Assembly (NCBI GenBank): GCA_020636195.1
Contig: JACJYH010000001.1
Location: 434,001 to 498,000, forward strand
Length of the DNA stretch: 64,000 bases
DNA from: Lewinellaceae bacterium
GTDB lineage: Bacteria > Bacteroidota > Bacteroidia > Chitinophagales > Saprospiraceae
Direction of reading: 5' to 3'
The position numbers and the translations under genes are program-made. Below are positions 53,215 to 62,452 of this stretch, in pieces. Below the pieces are notes generated by a model. That model ran no database searches. It was not told where the DNA came from and worked only from the letters and a program-made list of their open reading frames with translations. The first letter of the stretch is position 1, and each line of letters begins with the position of its first letter.

Positions 53215-55035
53215 ATGAAAATACAAAGACTCTTTGATTACATCCACAAGCAATTTGATGATGGGCCATTGGATAGGTTTGTGGGATCTCGTATCGATGG
53301 ACAATGGTCTTTTCACAGCACCGCTGACATCATGAAAATGTCTAGACAACTCGCCTCAGGTTTACTCTTGGAAGGTATTCAAAAGGATGATAAAATAGGC
53401 ATAGTCGTCTATCAAAACAGACCGGAATGGGTGGTTGTCGATTTAGCAATTCAATATATCGGAGCTATAAGCGTTCCCATGTATCCGACCATAAGTTCTA
53501 GAGAGTATGAGTACATCATGAATGAGGCTGAGGTAAAATTGTGTTTTGTGGGTAGTGGTGACTTATTTGACAAGGTTCACGCTGCAAATCAAAACGTTCC
53601 TACGCTTAAAAAAATCTTCACTTTTGATGGAGAAGATGGTGTCAATTATTGGAAGAATTGTTTTAATGACTCCCAACTCATTGAGGTGGAACGCATTTGT
53701 AAGAGTATTCAACCTACAGATGTAGCCACAATTATCTATACTTCAGGTACTACAGGCAATCCAAAAGGTGTTGTATTGACACACGATAATATCATCAGCA
53801 ATGTGGAATCATGCATCCCATATATTCCTGTGTCCCGAGGAGAAAAAGTTTTGAGTTTTTTACCGATATGTCATATTTTTGAAAGAGCAGTTTTGTATGT
53901 GTACACATCAGCAGGTGCGGAAATATATTTTACGGGTACAAACAATTTGGGTGGCGAATCAGGTGATTTAAAAGATGTAAAACCTCATTATTTTACTACC
54001 GTTCCAAGATTATTAGAAAAGGTGTATGAAAAAATTTATAATAAAGGTTTAGAATTGAAAGGAGTGAAAAAGGCTTTGTTTTTTTGGGCTTTGTCACTGA
54101 CGGATGATTTTGAATTTAATCAGCGGAATGGTTTATTTAGACGCATTTCTTTGAAAATTGCAGATAAGTTGATATTCAGCAAATGGAGAGAAGCCTTAGG
54201 TGGGCAAGTCAAAGCGATAGCAGTTGGAGCTGCTGCCTGTCCTGTAAAAATTGCTAAAGTATTTTCATCAGCAGGTATTATAATCACCGAAGGCTATGGT
54301 CTCACAGAAACATCTCCTGTAATTTCATTGAATAGATACCAAGATTTGAAAATAAAAATCGGTACCGTTGGAATTCCTTTGGAAAGTGTGCAAGTCTTCA
54401 TAGATCGAAGCGAAATAAACGAAAATGAAGGCGAAGGAGAAATTCTAGTACATGGACCTAATGTGATGCAAGGCTACTATAAACAACCTGAACTGACACG
54501 AGAAGTTTTCAAGGATGTCAACGGTGTAAAATATTTTAAAACCGGAGATATTGGCAGATTTATTCATTATCTTGACAATGATTATTTGATGATCACAGAT
54601 AGGAAAAAAGAGCTTTTGAAGACTTCCGGAGGTAAATATATTTCACCGGCACCAATAGAAATTCGACTCAAGGAGGAGTTTCTCATAGAGCAAGCCATGA
54701 TAGTAGGCGATCAGAAGAAGTTTACTTCAGCGCTTATCGTACCTGCCATAGATTCTCTCAAATATTGGTGTGAGCAACACCAAATTACATGGACAAATCT
54801 CGAAGAAATAGTGAAGAACCCCAAGGTAGTGGCGAAATTTCAAGAATTGGTAGATAAGGTCAATAATGATCTGAGCCACATTGAAAAAATTAAAAAATTC
54901 ACCTTGTTGAATGCTGCTTGGGAGCCAATTAAAGAAGATGGTTCGCTTGCTGAGTTGACACCAACGTTGAAACTAAAGCGACGTGTGATATTGGAGAAGT
55001 ATAAAACTGCTATCGATAGTTTGTATGCTGATTAA
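53215..55035 (+). CDS. Long-chain fatty-acid-CoA ligase (AMP-forming)
   Basis: The 606-residue adenylate-forming enzyme contains the P-loop motif IYTSGTTGNPKGVVLTHDN (near 176), EGYGLTETSPVI (near 360), KYFKTGDIGRFI and the A10-like lysine region KTSGGKYISPAPIE. It activates fatty acids with ATP and CoA. The size and motif set match the eukaryotic-like ACSL/FadD15 type common in Bacteroidota. It is followed 17 nt later by an acetyltransferase-like gene, probably in one transcript. The product could feed the fadB/fadA or icmF pathways encoded elsewhere in this window. Confidence 0.93.
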   Translation: MKIQRLFDYIHKQFDDGPLDRFVGSRIDGQWSFHSTADIMKMSRQLASGLLLEGIQKDDKIGIVVYQNRPEWVVVDLAIQYIGAISVPMYPTISSREYEYIMNEAEVKLCFVGSGDLFDKVHAANQNVPTLKKIFTFDGEDGVNYWKNCFNDSQLIEVERICKSIQPTDVATIIYTSGTTGNPKGVVLTHDNIISNVESCIPYIPVSRGEKVLSFLPICHIFERAVLYVYTSAGAEIYFTGTNNLGGESGDLKDVKPHYFTTVPRLLEKVYEKIYNKGLELKGVKKALFFWALSLTDDFEFNQRNGLFRRISLKIADKLIFSKWREALGGQVKAIAVGAAACPVKIAKVFSSAGIIITEGYGLTETSPVISLNRYQDLKIKIGTVGIPLESVQVFIDRSEINENEGEGEILVHGPNVMQGYYKQPELTREVFKDVNGVKYFKTGDIGRFIHYLDNDYLMITDRKKELLKTSGGKYISPAPIEIRLKEEFLIEQAMIVGDQKKFTSALIVPAIDSLKYWCEQHQITWTNLEEIVKNPKVVAKFQELVDKVNNDLSHIEKIKKFTLLNAAWEPIKEDGSLAELTPTLKLKRRVILEKYKTAIDSLYAD

Positions 55036-55052
55036 AAAGGAGTAAGAATAGA

Positions 55053-55937
55053 TTGCAGATAAAACTTATACAAAGAAAAGACATCGATTCCCAAAAATGG
55101 GATGCATGTGTTTGTCAAAATGGACATGGTATCATTTATGGGTTGTCGTGGTTTTTGGATTGTCTGACAGAATCATCTTGGAGTGCTTTTATCATTGAAG
55201 ATTATAGAGCGGTGTTGCCTTTCTATCCCAAAACCAAGTATTTTATCCCATATATCAGCCAACCAGTACTGTGCAGATACTTTCAAGTCTATGGTGATAC
55301 TTCTGCTGAAGCCATGTTGATATCTTTTGCTCTAAACTATTTCAAAACCCATAGTTTCAAAACGAATATTAATATTAGACTGTACACCAAACCGGATTGG
55401 GAAAGTGTAATATCATACGAGGAGAAATTTTTCCAACAACTCAGTCTGGAACCAGTATATGTGGATTTAGAAGGCAAATTTGACAGGAATACAAAGCGTA
55501 ATTTAAGACATGCAAATACTTGTTTTATTGAGATTTCAAATTCAGATGAGATGTCAAATTTGGAGTTTATTTTTGAACACGATCCATCTGCCTATTTGAA
55601 ACATCATCGCAATGCAGTAACCAAAATTTGCAGAGCGGCTATTGAGCGAAAAGTGGGTTATTTTTTAATTGCAACAACTCATTCTAAAGTAGTTGGAGTC
55701 TCTTTTTTTATAGAGTATGGTCAAGAAATCTTGTTTTTACTCAACGCCATGAATCCGGAAGGGCGTCAATATAATGTTTCATTCGCAGCGATAGATCATA
55801 TTATTAAGATTCATGCAGGAAGTGGGAAAATACTTGATTTTGGCGGTTCTTCTATCCAAAATATTGCTCGAAGAAATTTAGGGTTTGGAAGTGATACCAT
55901 TTCGTATAGACACTATTTCAAGAGTTTTTTACAATGA
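55053..55937 (+). CDS. GNAT/FemAB-like acetyltransferase-fold protein
   Basis: The 294-residue protein shows a two-lobe layout with a C-terminal GNAT-like region (about 145-285). NTKRNLRHAN begins the second lobe, GYFLIATTHSKVVGVSFFIEYG forms strands 2-4, and the YNVSFAAIDHIIKIH helix precedes LDFGGSS. This resembles uncharacterised FemAB/GNAT proteins of Bacteroidota. The start is TTG at 55053, supported by a Shine-Dalgarno-like AAAAAGGAG about 9 nt upstream and by position just after the ligase stop. Donor and acceptor are unknown. The 3' end overlaps the convergent ABC transporter gene by 9 nt. Confidence 0.72.
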   Translation: MQIKLIQRKDIDSQKWDACVCQNGHGIIYGLSWFLDCLTESSWSAFIIEDYRAVLPFYPKTKYFIPYISQPVLCRYFQVYGDTSAEAMLISFALNYFKTHSFKTNINIRLYTKPDWESVISYEEKFFQQLSLEPVYVDLEGKFDRNTKRNLRHANTCFIEISNSDEMSNLEFIFEHDPSAYLKHHRNAVTKICRAAIERKVGYFLIATTHSKVVGVSFFIEYGQEILFLLNAMNPEGRQYNVSFAAIDHIIKIHAGSGKILDFGGSSIQNIARRNLGFGSDTISYRHYFKSFLQ

Positions 55938-57740
55938 TGTGAAATTCTGCATTTCAACAAATTTTTTATACATCTGTCCGTTTTCCATGAGCTGTTCATG
56001 AGTGCCCACCTCCACAATTCGTCCGGCATCCACAACAACAATTTTATCTGCATTTATTATCGTTGAAAGCCTGTGCGCAATGACGATGGTAGTTCGATTT
56101 TGAATGACCTTCTGGATGGCATCTTGTACGTATCTTTCAGACTCTGAATCGAGAGCTGAAGTAGCCTCATCAAGAATTAAAATAGGAGGATTGTCTAAAA
56201 TAGCTCTCGCTATGGTCAAACGCTGTCTCTGCCCACCACTCAATTTTGCCCCACGTTCTCCTATGCTAGTATGATAACCTTCAGGAAGTGCTGAAATGAA
56301 ATCATGGGCATTGGCTATTTTCGCTGCTTCTTCAACTTGTTGCATTTCTATGTTTTCCCTTCCGAAAACTATGTTGTTGTAAATAGAATCATGAAACAAG
56401 ATAGGTTCTTGAGAAACAATTCCGTATAATCTCCTTATAACAGATAGAGGAATTTCTTTAAAATTCTTGCCATCTATGACTATGGAGCCGGAAGTTGGAT
56501 CATAAAATCTTGGCAAAAGGTCGGCGATGGTTGATTTTCCTGCTCCGGAAGAACCTACCAGTGCTACAATCTCTCCTTTTTTAATGTGTAGATTGATTTC
56601 TTTTAAAATCATGTTGTCTGCTTCATACGCAAAACTTACATTTTTAAAAGTAATCTCATTTTCGAATTTTAGATGTGTACCATCGGAATGTATCAATTCA
56701 TCTTCCGGTATTGTGGCCATGAGTTTTTGAATTCTTTCATGGGCCGCCATTCCTTTTTGTACATTGAAATATGCTGAGGCAAATGATTTGGCCGGTTCAA
56801 TGACTTGATAAAAAGCAAAAATAAAAGCAAAAAATGTTTCCGGCTCTAAAGTTTTATCAAATACGAGTAGTGATCCGTAATACATCAGTATCGTGACGAC
56901 CGTAACGCCTAAAAATTCTGATAAAGGTGCCGCCAAATCTCTTTTATTGATCACTTTTGTCATTATAGATTTGAGTCTCGAATTTTCTTTGGCGAATCTA
57001 TCAAATTGATGCTTTTCACCGCCAAAAGCCTTGATAATTTTAATGCCGCCAAGTGACTCATCCATAATGGTAGTCAGTGAAGCCTGTGCTTCTTGTGCAC
57101 TAAAAGAGTCTTGTTTGAGTTTTGAGACGGATCTCCCAATAATGATTCCGGAGAGAATCACTAAAATAAAAACAAACGCTGTCAATGCCGGCGAAATAAG
57201 CAGCATGAAAATGATACTTCCCAACATGATCACTGGGGATTTGAAAATAGACTCTAAAACACTGAGAATGGATGTTTCCACTTCGTTGACATCTACAGTC
57301 ATGGACGATAAAAGATTTCCCTTGCGTTCATTAGTATAAAAGCCTATAGGCATGGTGAGTAATCTTTTGAAAAGGTCATTTCTCATATCATGGATGATAC
57401 CATAGCGCATCGGTATCATGAAGTACAAAGCAAGATATCTGAAGATATTTTTTAAAAGGAATATGATTATCAGTGATGCACAAACCCAAAGCAATGCTTG
57501 TTGCTGACCATGGGTAGAAATGATATTGGATAGATAATATTTTACCCATAAGTTAAGGTCTCTTCCTGTTGGTTGTACCTGAGGATTTTGTTGAACTCTG
57601 TCAAATAGCAACTGGAAGAATGGGATAAGCAACGGAATGCTGATGATCGCAAAGATGGAATGCAAAATGTTTGCGATGATGCTTAAGAAAAAACTCTTTT
57701 TGTACTTAAAAGTCAGTTTGATGATGGACCAAAGAGACAT
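55929..57740 (-). CDS. ABC exporter, MsbA-like (fused permease and ATPase)
   Basis: The 603-residue half-transporter has six membrane helices (about 15-320) followed by an ATPase. The ATPase has the P-loop GSSGAGKSTIADLLPRFYDP, the Q-loop GIVSQEPILFHDSI, the signature KLSGGQRQRLTIARAI, Walker B PPILILDEATSALD and the H-loop VIAHRLSTI. The family exports lipids, LPS cores or drugs from the inner membrane; MsbA-like lipid flipping is the best guess. It is the last gene of the fabH-efp-accB-accC cluster (37 nt after accC), which fits a role in lipid supply to the envelope. Confidence 0.9.
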   Translation of the reverse strand: MSLWSIIKLTFKYKKSFFLSIIANILHSIFAIISIPLLIPFFQLLFDRVQQNPQVQPTGRDLNLWVKYYLSNIISTHGQQQALLWVCASLIIIFLLKNIFRYLALYFMIPMRYGIIHDMRNDLFKRLLTMPIGFYTNERKGNLLSSMTVDVNEVETSILSVLESIFKSPVIMLGSIIFMLLISPALTAFVFILVILSGIIIGRSVSKLKQDSFSAQEAQASLTTIMDESLGGIKIIKAFGGEKHQFDRFAKENSRLKSIMTKVINKRDLAAPLSEFLGVTVVTILMYYGSLLVFDKTLEPETFFAFIFAFYQVIEPAKSFASAYFNVQKGMAAHERIQKLMATIPEDELIHSDGTHLKFENEITFKNVSFAYEADNMILKEINLHIKKGEIVALVGSSGAGKSTIADLLPRFYDPTSGSIVIDGKNFKEIPLSVIRRLYGIVSQEPILFHDSIYNNIVFGRENIEMQQVEEAAKIANAHDFISALPEGYHTSIGERGAKLSGGQRQRLTIARAILDNPPILILDEATSALDSESERYVQDAIQKVIQNRTTIVIAHRLSTIINADKIVVVDAGRIVEVGTHEQLMENGQMYKKFVEMQNFTSL

Positions 57741-57777
57741 TAAAAAATGGGTTGCTTGAAAAAATGTTTAATGGACT

Positions 57778-59127
57778 TTAGTCTTTACATTCCCCAAAGT
57801 CAAAGTGGTTTAAAAACCCTGTATCAAAGTTTCCTTTTCTAAAATCTTCATTTCTCATGAGTGCTTTGTGAAAAGGAACAGTTGTTTTGATACCTTCAAT
57901 TATAAACTCATCTAAGGCACGCTGCATTTTTAAAATACATTCTTCTCTGGTTTGCGCCTTGCAAATAAGTTTAGCGATCATAGAGTCATAAAACGGAGGA
58001 ACAGAATAACTGGAATATACATGTGTATCTACTCTGACGCCATGACCTTTTGGGCTATGGAATGATGTGATCTTCCCCGGACTTGGTCTAAATCCATTGC
58101 ATACATCTTCAGCATTTATTCTGCATTCTATTGCATGCAAGAGTGGTTCATAATTTTTGCCTGTAATGGGAATTCCGGCTGCAACTTTGATTTGTTCCTT
58201 GATGAGATCATGGTCTATGACTTCTTCGGTTACCGGATGTTCCACTTGAATTCTCGTGTTCATTTCCATAAAATAGAAATTACGATGCTTATCTACCAAA
58301 AATTCTACAGTGCCAACACCCTCGTAATTGATAGACTTCCCTGCTTTTATAGCAGCTGCGCCCATTTTTTTTCTTAACTTCTCTGTCATAAACGGAGATG
58401 GGCTTTCTTCTACAAGTTTCTGATGTCTTCGTTGGATTGAACAATCTCTCTCAGATAGGTGTGCTACATTTCCGAACTGATCACCGACTATCTGAAACTC
58501 TATGTGGCGTGGTTCTTCCACATATTTTTCAACGTAAATACCATCATTTGAAAACGAAGCTTTGGCTTCTTGCTTTGCACTGTGCCACGCATCATCAAAT
58601 TCGCCATCATTTCTGACGATTCTCATTCCTTTTCCACCACCACCTGCAGTGGCTTTCAGTATTACGGGGTAGCCTATCTGATTGGCTATTTTTATACCTT
58701 GTGCTACGTCTTTGAGCAATCCATTTGATCCTGGAACGACGGGTACACCTGCTTTGATCATGGTGTCTTTTGCAGTAACCTTGTCACCCATTTTTTGAAT
58801 CATCTCTGCAGTAGGGCCTATGAACTTCACACCATATTTTTTGCAGATTTCAGCAAAAACGGCATTTTCAGCTAAGAAACCATATCCTGGATGTACGGCA
58901 TCAGAATTTGTGATTTCCACAGCAGCCATGATGCGAGGGATATTGAGATAGGATTCTGATGATTGAGCAGGACCGATACATACCGCTTCATCAGCAAATC
59001 TTACGTGAAGACTTTCTGCATCTGCTTTTGAATAAATGGCAACAGTTTTTATTCCCATTTCCTTACAAGTACGTATGATGCGCAAAGCGATTTCTCCACG
59101 ATTCGCAATTAGAATTTTATTGAACAT
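57778..59127 (-). CDS. accC: Acetyl-CoA carboxylase biotin carboxylase subunit
   Basis: The 449-residue protein is an ATP-grasp biotin carboxylase. ILIANRGEIALRIIRTCKEM is the N-terminal signature, VILKATAGGGGKGMRIV the glycine-rich ATP loop (near 157), and FYFMEMNTRIQVEHPVTE the metal- and biotin-binding segment. It carboxylates biotin carried on AccB in the first step of fatty-acid synthesis. It lies 62 nt downstream of accB in the same operon. The carboxyltransferase genes (accA/accD) are not in the window. Confidence 0.97.
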   Translation of the reverse strand: MFNKILIANRGEIALRIIRTCKEMGIKTVAIYSKADAESLHVRFADEAVCIGPAQSSESYLNIPRIMAAVEITNSDAVHPGYGFLAENAVFAEICKKYGVKFIGPTAEMIQKMGDKVTAKDTMIKAGVPVVPGSNGLLKDVAQGIKIANQIGYPVILKATAGGGGKGMRIVRNDGEFDDAWHSAKQEAKASFSNDGIYVEKYVEEPRHIEFQIVGDQFGNVAHLSERDCSIQRRHQKLVEESPSPFMTEKLRKKMGAAAIKAGKSINYEGVGTVEFLVDKHRNFYFMEMNTRIQVEHPVTEEVIDHDLIKEQIKVAAGIPITGKNYEPLLHAIECRINAEDVCNGFRPSPGKITSFHSPKGHGVRVDTHVYSSYSVPPFYDSMIAKLICKAQTREECILKMQRALDEFIIEGIKTTVPFHKALMRNEDFRKGNFDTGFLNHFDFGECKD

Positions 59128-59189
59128 AATTGATTCCCAATATGAGAGTGAATAATAAAATTATAAGCCCCTTTTTTGGAGGTTTTGAT

Positions 59190-59687
59190 CTATGCTTCAA
59201 CTAAAAATAGCACTTGATCATACTCTACTGGTGATGCATCTTCAACTAATACTTTGAAGATGGTTCCGGAGATATCACTTTCTATTTCATTAAATAGTTT
59301 CATGGCTTCTATGATGCAAACAACACTTCCCGAAGATATCTTGTCTCCAACTTTGACAAAAGCTGGTTTTTCAGGACCCGGAGATCTATAGAAAGTTCCA
59401 ACAATGGGTGATTTTATTTCAAGTAACTTTTTAGCAGTTCCAGTGCCGGATGCCTCCGTTTTTGGAGCTTCTGATGCAGGTGGTGCTATTGGTGTTTCGA
59501 TTACTGGAAGACTCGGTGTAGGTATTGCTGCCATAGGTTGCATGGTTTGAACCGAAGGCATGACCACAGATTTTACGTTTTTATCAGTTTTTATGACAAT
59601 TTCAAAATCTTTTTGTCTAAGCTTGAATGTGGTCAGATTTGATTTGTTGACAAGTTTTATTAAATCTTGTATTTCATTGAAATTCAT
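59190..59687 (-). CDS. accB: Biotin carboxyl carrier protein of acetyl-CoA carboxylase
   Basis: The 165-residue protein has a helical N-terminus, an Ala/Pro-rich linker (about 45-85), and a C-terminal biotinyl domain with KSPIVGTFYRSPGPEKPAF and the biotinylated lysine in CIIEAMKLFNEIES (near residue 130). It shuttles carboxybiotin from AccC to the carboxyltransferase. It sits between efp and accC, in the arrangement usual for Bacteroidota. Confidence 0.97.
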   Translation of the reverse strand: MNFNEIQDLIKLVNKSNLTTFKLRQKDFEIVIKTDKNVKSVVMPSVQTMQPMAAIPTPSLPVIETPIAPPASEAPKTEASGTGTAKKLLEIKSPIVGTFYRSPGPEKPAFVKVGDKISSGSVVCIIEAMKLFNEIESDISGTIFKVLVEDASPVEYDQVLFLVEA

Positions 59688-59714
59688 AATAAGGTGATTT
59701 GTTTGGTTAATTTA

Positions 59715-60281
59715 TTATGCTTTTACCCTTTCTAGATAAGCACCACTGCGGGTATCGATTTTAATTTTATCTCCTTCATTGATAAAAATAGGCACTTTTA
59801 CTTCAGCACCGGTTTCTACGGTGGCTGGTTTGGTGACGTTGGTTGCTGTATCACCTCTGACTCCGGGTTCTGTATATGTGACTTCAAGGACGATATTCGC
59901 AGGCATTTCAGCCGTCAATGGTATGTTTTTTACTGCATGAAATAAAATTTCGATTTCACTGCCTTCCTTGAGAAACTCCGGTCTTTCTATCATTTCCGTT
60001 GGAAGGGATACTTGATCATAAGTTTCATTATCCATGAAGTTAAAACCACTTTCATCATTATAAAGGTATTGGAATTTTCGTCTTTCCACCCTTACATCGT
60101 CTATTTTATGTCCTGCAGGAAATGTCTGTTCTATCACCTTTCCGGATGTAAGACTTTTTAATTTTGTTCTAACAAATGCGTTTCCTTTTCCCGGTTTTAC
60201 GTGCAAAAACTCCACCACTGAGTATATATCATTGTTTAAGTCTATGCACAAACCGTTTCTAATATCTGATGTACTTGCCAT
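59715..60281 (-). CDS. efp: Translation elongation factor P
   Basis: I place the start at ATG 60279-60281 (MASTSDIRNG), giving 188 residues, the family length; a longer reading would add 23 residues from inside fabH. The tip loop V-K-P-G-K32-G-N-A has the conserved lysine that is modified in many bacteria, and the C-terminal signature KVPIFINEGDKIKIDTRSGAY is present. EF-P rescues ribosomes stalled at polyproline. No modification enzyme gene (epmA/epmB or earP) is in the window. It is followed by accB. Confidence 0.95.
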   Translation of the reverse strand: MASTSDIRNGLCIDLNNDIYSVVEFLHVKPGKGNAFVRTKLKSLTSGKVIEQTFPAGHKIDDVRVERRKFQYLYNDESGFNFMDNETYDQVSLPTEMIERPEFLKEGSEIEILFHAVKNIPLTAEMPANIVLEVTYTEPGVRGDTATNVTKPATVETGAEVKVPIFINEGDKIKIDTRSGAYLERVKA

Positions 60282-60300
60282 GTATATAAAAATTTTAATA

Positions 60301-61287
60301 TCAATAATCCCAAATGAGGTACACACTACCCCAAGTAAATCCTCCTCCAAATGCTGTTAATACAACTTTGTCGCCTTTCTTCAGCTGTTTTTCGTAATCA
60401 TTAAGACAAAGTGGCAAGGTGCCTGCTGTTGTATTGCCATATTTATGTATGTTTATCATGATTTTTTCCTTGGGAATATCCAGAGTATCTCCCACTGAAC
60501 TGATGATGCGCATATTGGCTTGATGAGGAACCAACCAATCTAAATCTTTTGTGCTGAGGCCATTTCTTTCAAGGACTTCATTTACGGTAGATATCATGCC
60601 ATTGACCGCAGCTTTGAAAACAGGCTTTCCATCCTGATATACAAAGTGCTCCTTATTATCAACAGTTTCATGATTAGCCGGTTTTGCAGAACCTCCTGCC
60701 TTCATGTGTAAAAACTCTCTACCGGCACCATCACCCCTTAAAATAGAATCTATAACTCCATTACCACTGGTGGTCGAGCCTAAGAGAACCGCACCAGCAC
60801 CGTCACCAAAGATGATGCATGTAGCTCTATCCGTATAATCAATTATTGATGACATTTTATCTGCACCAACGACAACCACGTTATTATAAGTTCCAGTTTC
60901 TATAAACTTTGAACCAACGGTAAGTGCGTATAAAAATCCTGAACAAGCAGCATTGATGTCAAATCCAAAACCATTCTTCGCATTGATAGTGTGTAGGATT
61001 GTATTTGCGGTATCAGGAAAAACGGTGTCCGGAGTGACCGTGGCACAGATGAGCACATCTATATCGTCCGGCGTCAATCCGGATTTTTGCATTAGATCTT
61101 CTACAGCTTTTGCAGCCATATAAGACGTTGGTTTGTCGGGAGGACAAATATGTCTTTCTTTAATGCCCGTGCGAGAAGTGATCCATTCATCAGAAGTATC
61201 TACCATTTTTTCAAGATCAGCATTTGTCAATACTTTTTCAGGTACAAATGCTCCAACTCCTTTTATGGCGGCTCTGAGTTTAGACAT
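60301..61287 (-). CDS. fabH: 3-oxoacyl-ACP synthase III (FabH)
   Basis: The 328-residue condensing enzyme starts fatty-acid chains from acyl-CoA and malonyl-ACP. The nucleophile is in DINAACSGFLYALTVG (near 113), and the active-site His and Asn are in WLVPHQANMRI and NIHKYGNTTAGTLPLCL. The N-terminal SDEWITSRTGIKERHI is also characteristic. Bacteroidota FabH may accept branched primers such as isobutyryl-CoA, which IcmF in this window could supply (inference). It leads the operon fabH-efp-accB-accC-ABC exporter. Confidence 0.96.
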   Translation of the reverse strand: MSKLRAAIKGVGAFVPEKVLTNADLEKMVDTSDEWITSRTGIKERHICPPDKPTSYMAAKAVEDLMQKSGLTPDDIDVLICATVTPDTVFPDTANTILHTINAKNGFGFDINAACSGFLYALTVGSKFIETGTYNNVVVVGADKMSSIIDYTDRATCIIFGDGAGAVLLGSTTSGNGVIDSILRGDGAGREFLHMKAGGSAKPANHETVDNKEHFVYQDGKPVFKAAVNGMISTVNEVLERNGLSTKDLDWLVPHQANMRIISSVGDTLDIPKEKIMINIHKYGNTTAGTLPLCLNDYEKQLKKGDKVVLTAFGGGFTWGSVYLIWDY

Positions 61288-61599
61288 AAAAATAACTAAC
61301 TTTTAGATTCAGAAATGCGGCACAAGATAAGGCAAATTCGATACACTTCAATCATTCAAGCGTATTTTCCAAAAAAATTATGCAATAAATTAAAAATTTT
61401 AATAATAACTAATCTATTGAATATTAATTAAATATATAAATAAATTTGTGAAATTGAAACGATTAATCTTGCTTTAATTTTTTTTGGTATCAAAATTGCG
61501 ACACATAAGACATAGAATATGATATAATTATAAATGAGCAATAATTTTAATATATTCTTGAGCCAAACAATCAATTTTAAAAAAGTAATAATACCAAAG
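61288..61599. other. Divergent promoter region between fabH and thioredoxin-SPOR gene
   Basis: The 312 AT-rich bases hold no gene. On the minus strand a degenerate TATCTTGT near 61323-61330 could be the fabH -7 element. On the plus strand no clean TAnnTTTG is visible. An in-frame upstream ATG (61534) for the thioredoxin-SPOR gene lies here but would precede the signal peptide by 22 residues. Confidence 0.45.
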
Positions 61600-62382
61600 A
61601 TGAAAAGGTTTAATTTGTTTTATTTAGTAATAATACTGAGTTTTTCGGTGTGGAAAGATGCAAATTCTGCTTCCACATCCAATTTTCTCAATATGACTAT
61701 CACAGAAGCTAGAAAAAAAGCAGGTGAGGAAGGAAAGCTTCTTCTTGTGGATTTTCATGCTAAATGGTGTGCACCGTGTAAGTGGATGGAGCAAACGACT
61801 TTCGTAAATCCTGATGTAAGTGATATGATGCAACAAAATTATATATCCTTAAAAGTAGATATAGACGATGTTTCTGGATATGAGCTGAAATCGCAGTACA
61901 ATGTAAAATACCTGCCTACCATATTGATTTTTAATTCGCAAGGATTGCTCGTAGATCGTGTGGAAGAGACGCTTTCTCCGAAGAATCTACTGGATATTCT
62001 TCAAAAACATAACAGTCCCAACAATAAAAATATTTTTAAGTACGACTTCAATCTGTCTCCACAGTCTGTCCTGCCTCTTCAGGATACAGAAGATCATAGT
62101 ATGATGCTATCCAATGATGAATACTTGAAGTACTTCCAACAAGAACAGAATCAACTGGTGTATAGGGTTCAAACCGGCGTATTTAATGATTTTGATTCAG
62201 CTCAAGTCATGGTCAAGAAATTGAATGGTATATTTTTGGAACCGGTAGTCGTCGTCAATGAATTTAGGGATAACAAACCGGTATTCAAAGTGAGGATAGG
62301 ACAATTCAGCAGTTATGATGAGGCTGAAAGTTTAAGAATTATTCTCAAGGATCAATATCAAATGAATGGCATAGTTCAGTAA
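61600..62382 (+). CDS. Periplasmic thioredoxin-fold protein with C-terminal SPOR domain
   Basis: The 260-residue protein begins with a signal peptide (MKRFNLFYLVIILSFSVW, cleavage near NSA). The thioredoxin domain (about 35-140) has the active site FHAKWCAPCKWMEQTTF and the cis-Pro stretch VKYLPTILIFNSQG. After a linker, residues about 185-258 form a SPOR domain (VYRVQTGVFNDFDSAQVMVKKL, FKVRIGQFSSYDEAESL). SPOR domains bind denuded peptidoglycan glycans, as at division septa. The fusion suggests a thiol reductase held at the cell wall (inference). I choose ATG 61600 over 61534 because it starts the signal peptide. A strong terminator follows. Confidence 0.88.
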   Translation: MKRFNLFYLVIILSFSVWKDANSASTSNFLNMTITEARKKAGEEGKLLLVDFHAKWCAPCKWMEQTTFVNPDVSDMMQQNYISLKVDIDDVSGYELKSQYNVKYLPTILIFNSQGLLVDRVEETLSPKNLLDILQKHNSPNNKNIFKYDFNLSPQSVLPLQDTEDHSMMLSNDEYLKYFQQEQNQLVYRVQTGVFNDFDSAQVMVKKLNGIFLEPVVVVNEFRDNKPVFKVRIGQFSSYDEAESLRIILKDQYQMNGIVQ

Positions 62383-62406
62383 AGCAGCATATAAATTTTG
62401 CGGTTC

Positions 62407-62452
62407 AAAGTCATCTGTTCACCTAATGGGTTTGCAGATGACTTTTGTTTTT
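62407..62452. terminator. Intrinsic terminator between convergent genes
   Basis: A perfect 11-bp inverted repeat (AAAGTCATCTG 62407-62417 / CAGATGACTTT 62435-62445) with a 17-nt loop is followed by a T-rich tract. It starts 25 nt after the thioredoxin-SPOR stop and touches the end of the opposite gene, so it may serve both. Confidence 0.9.
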
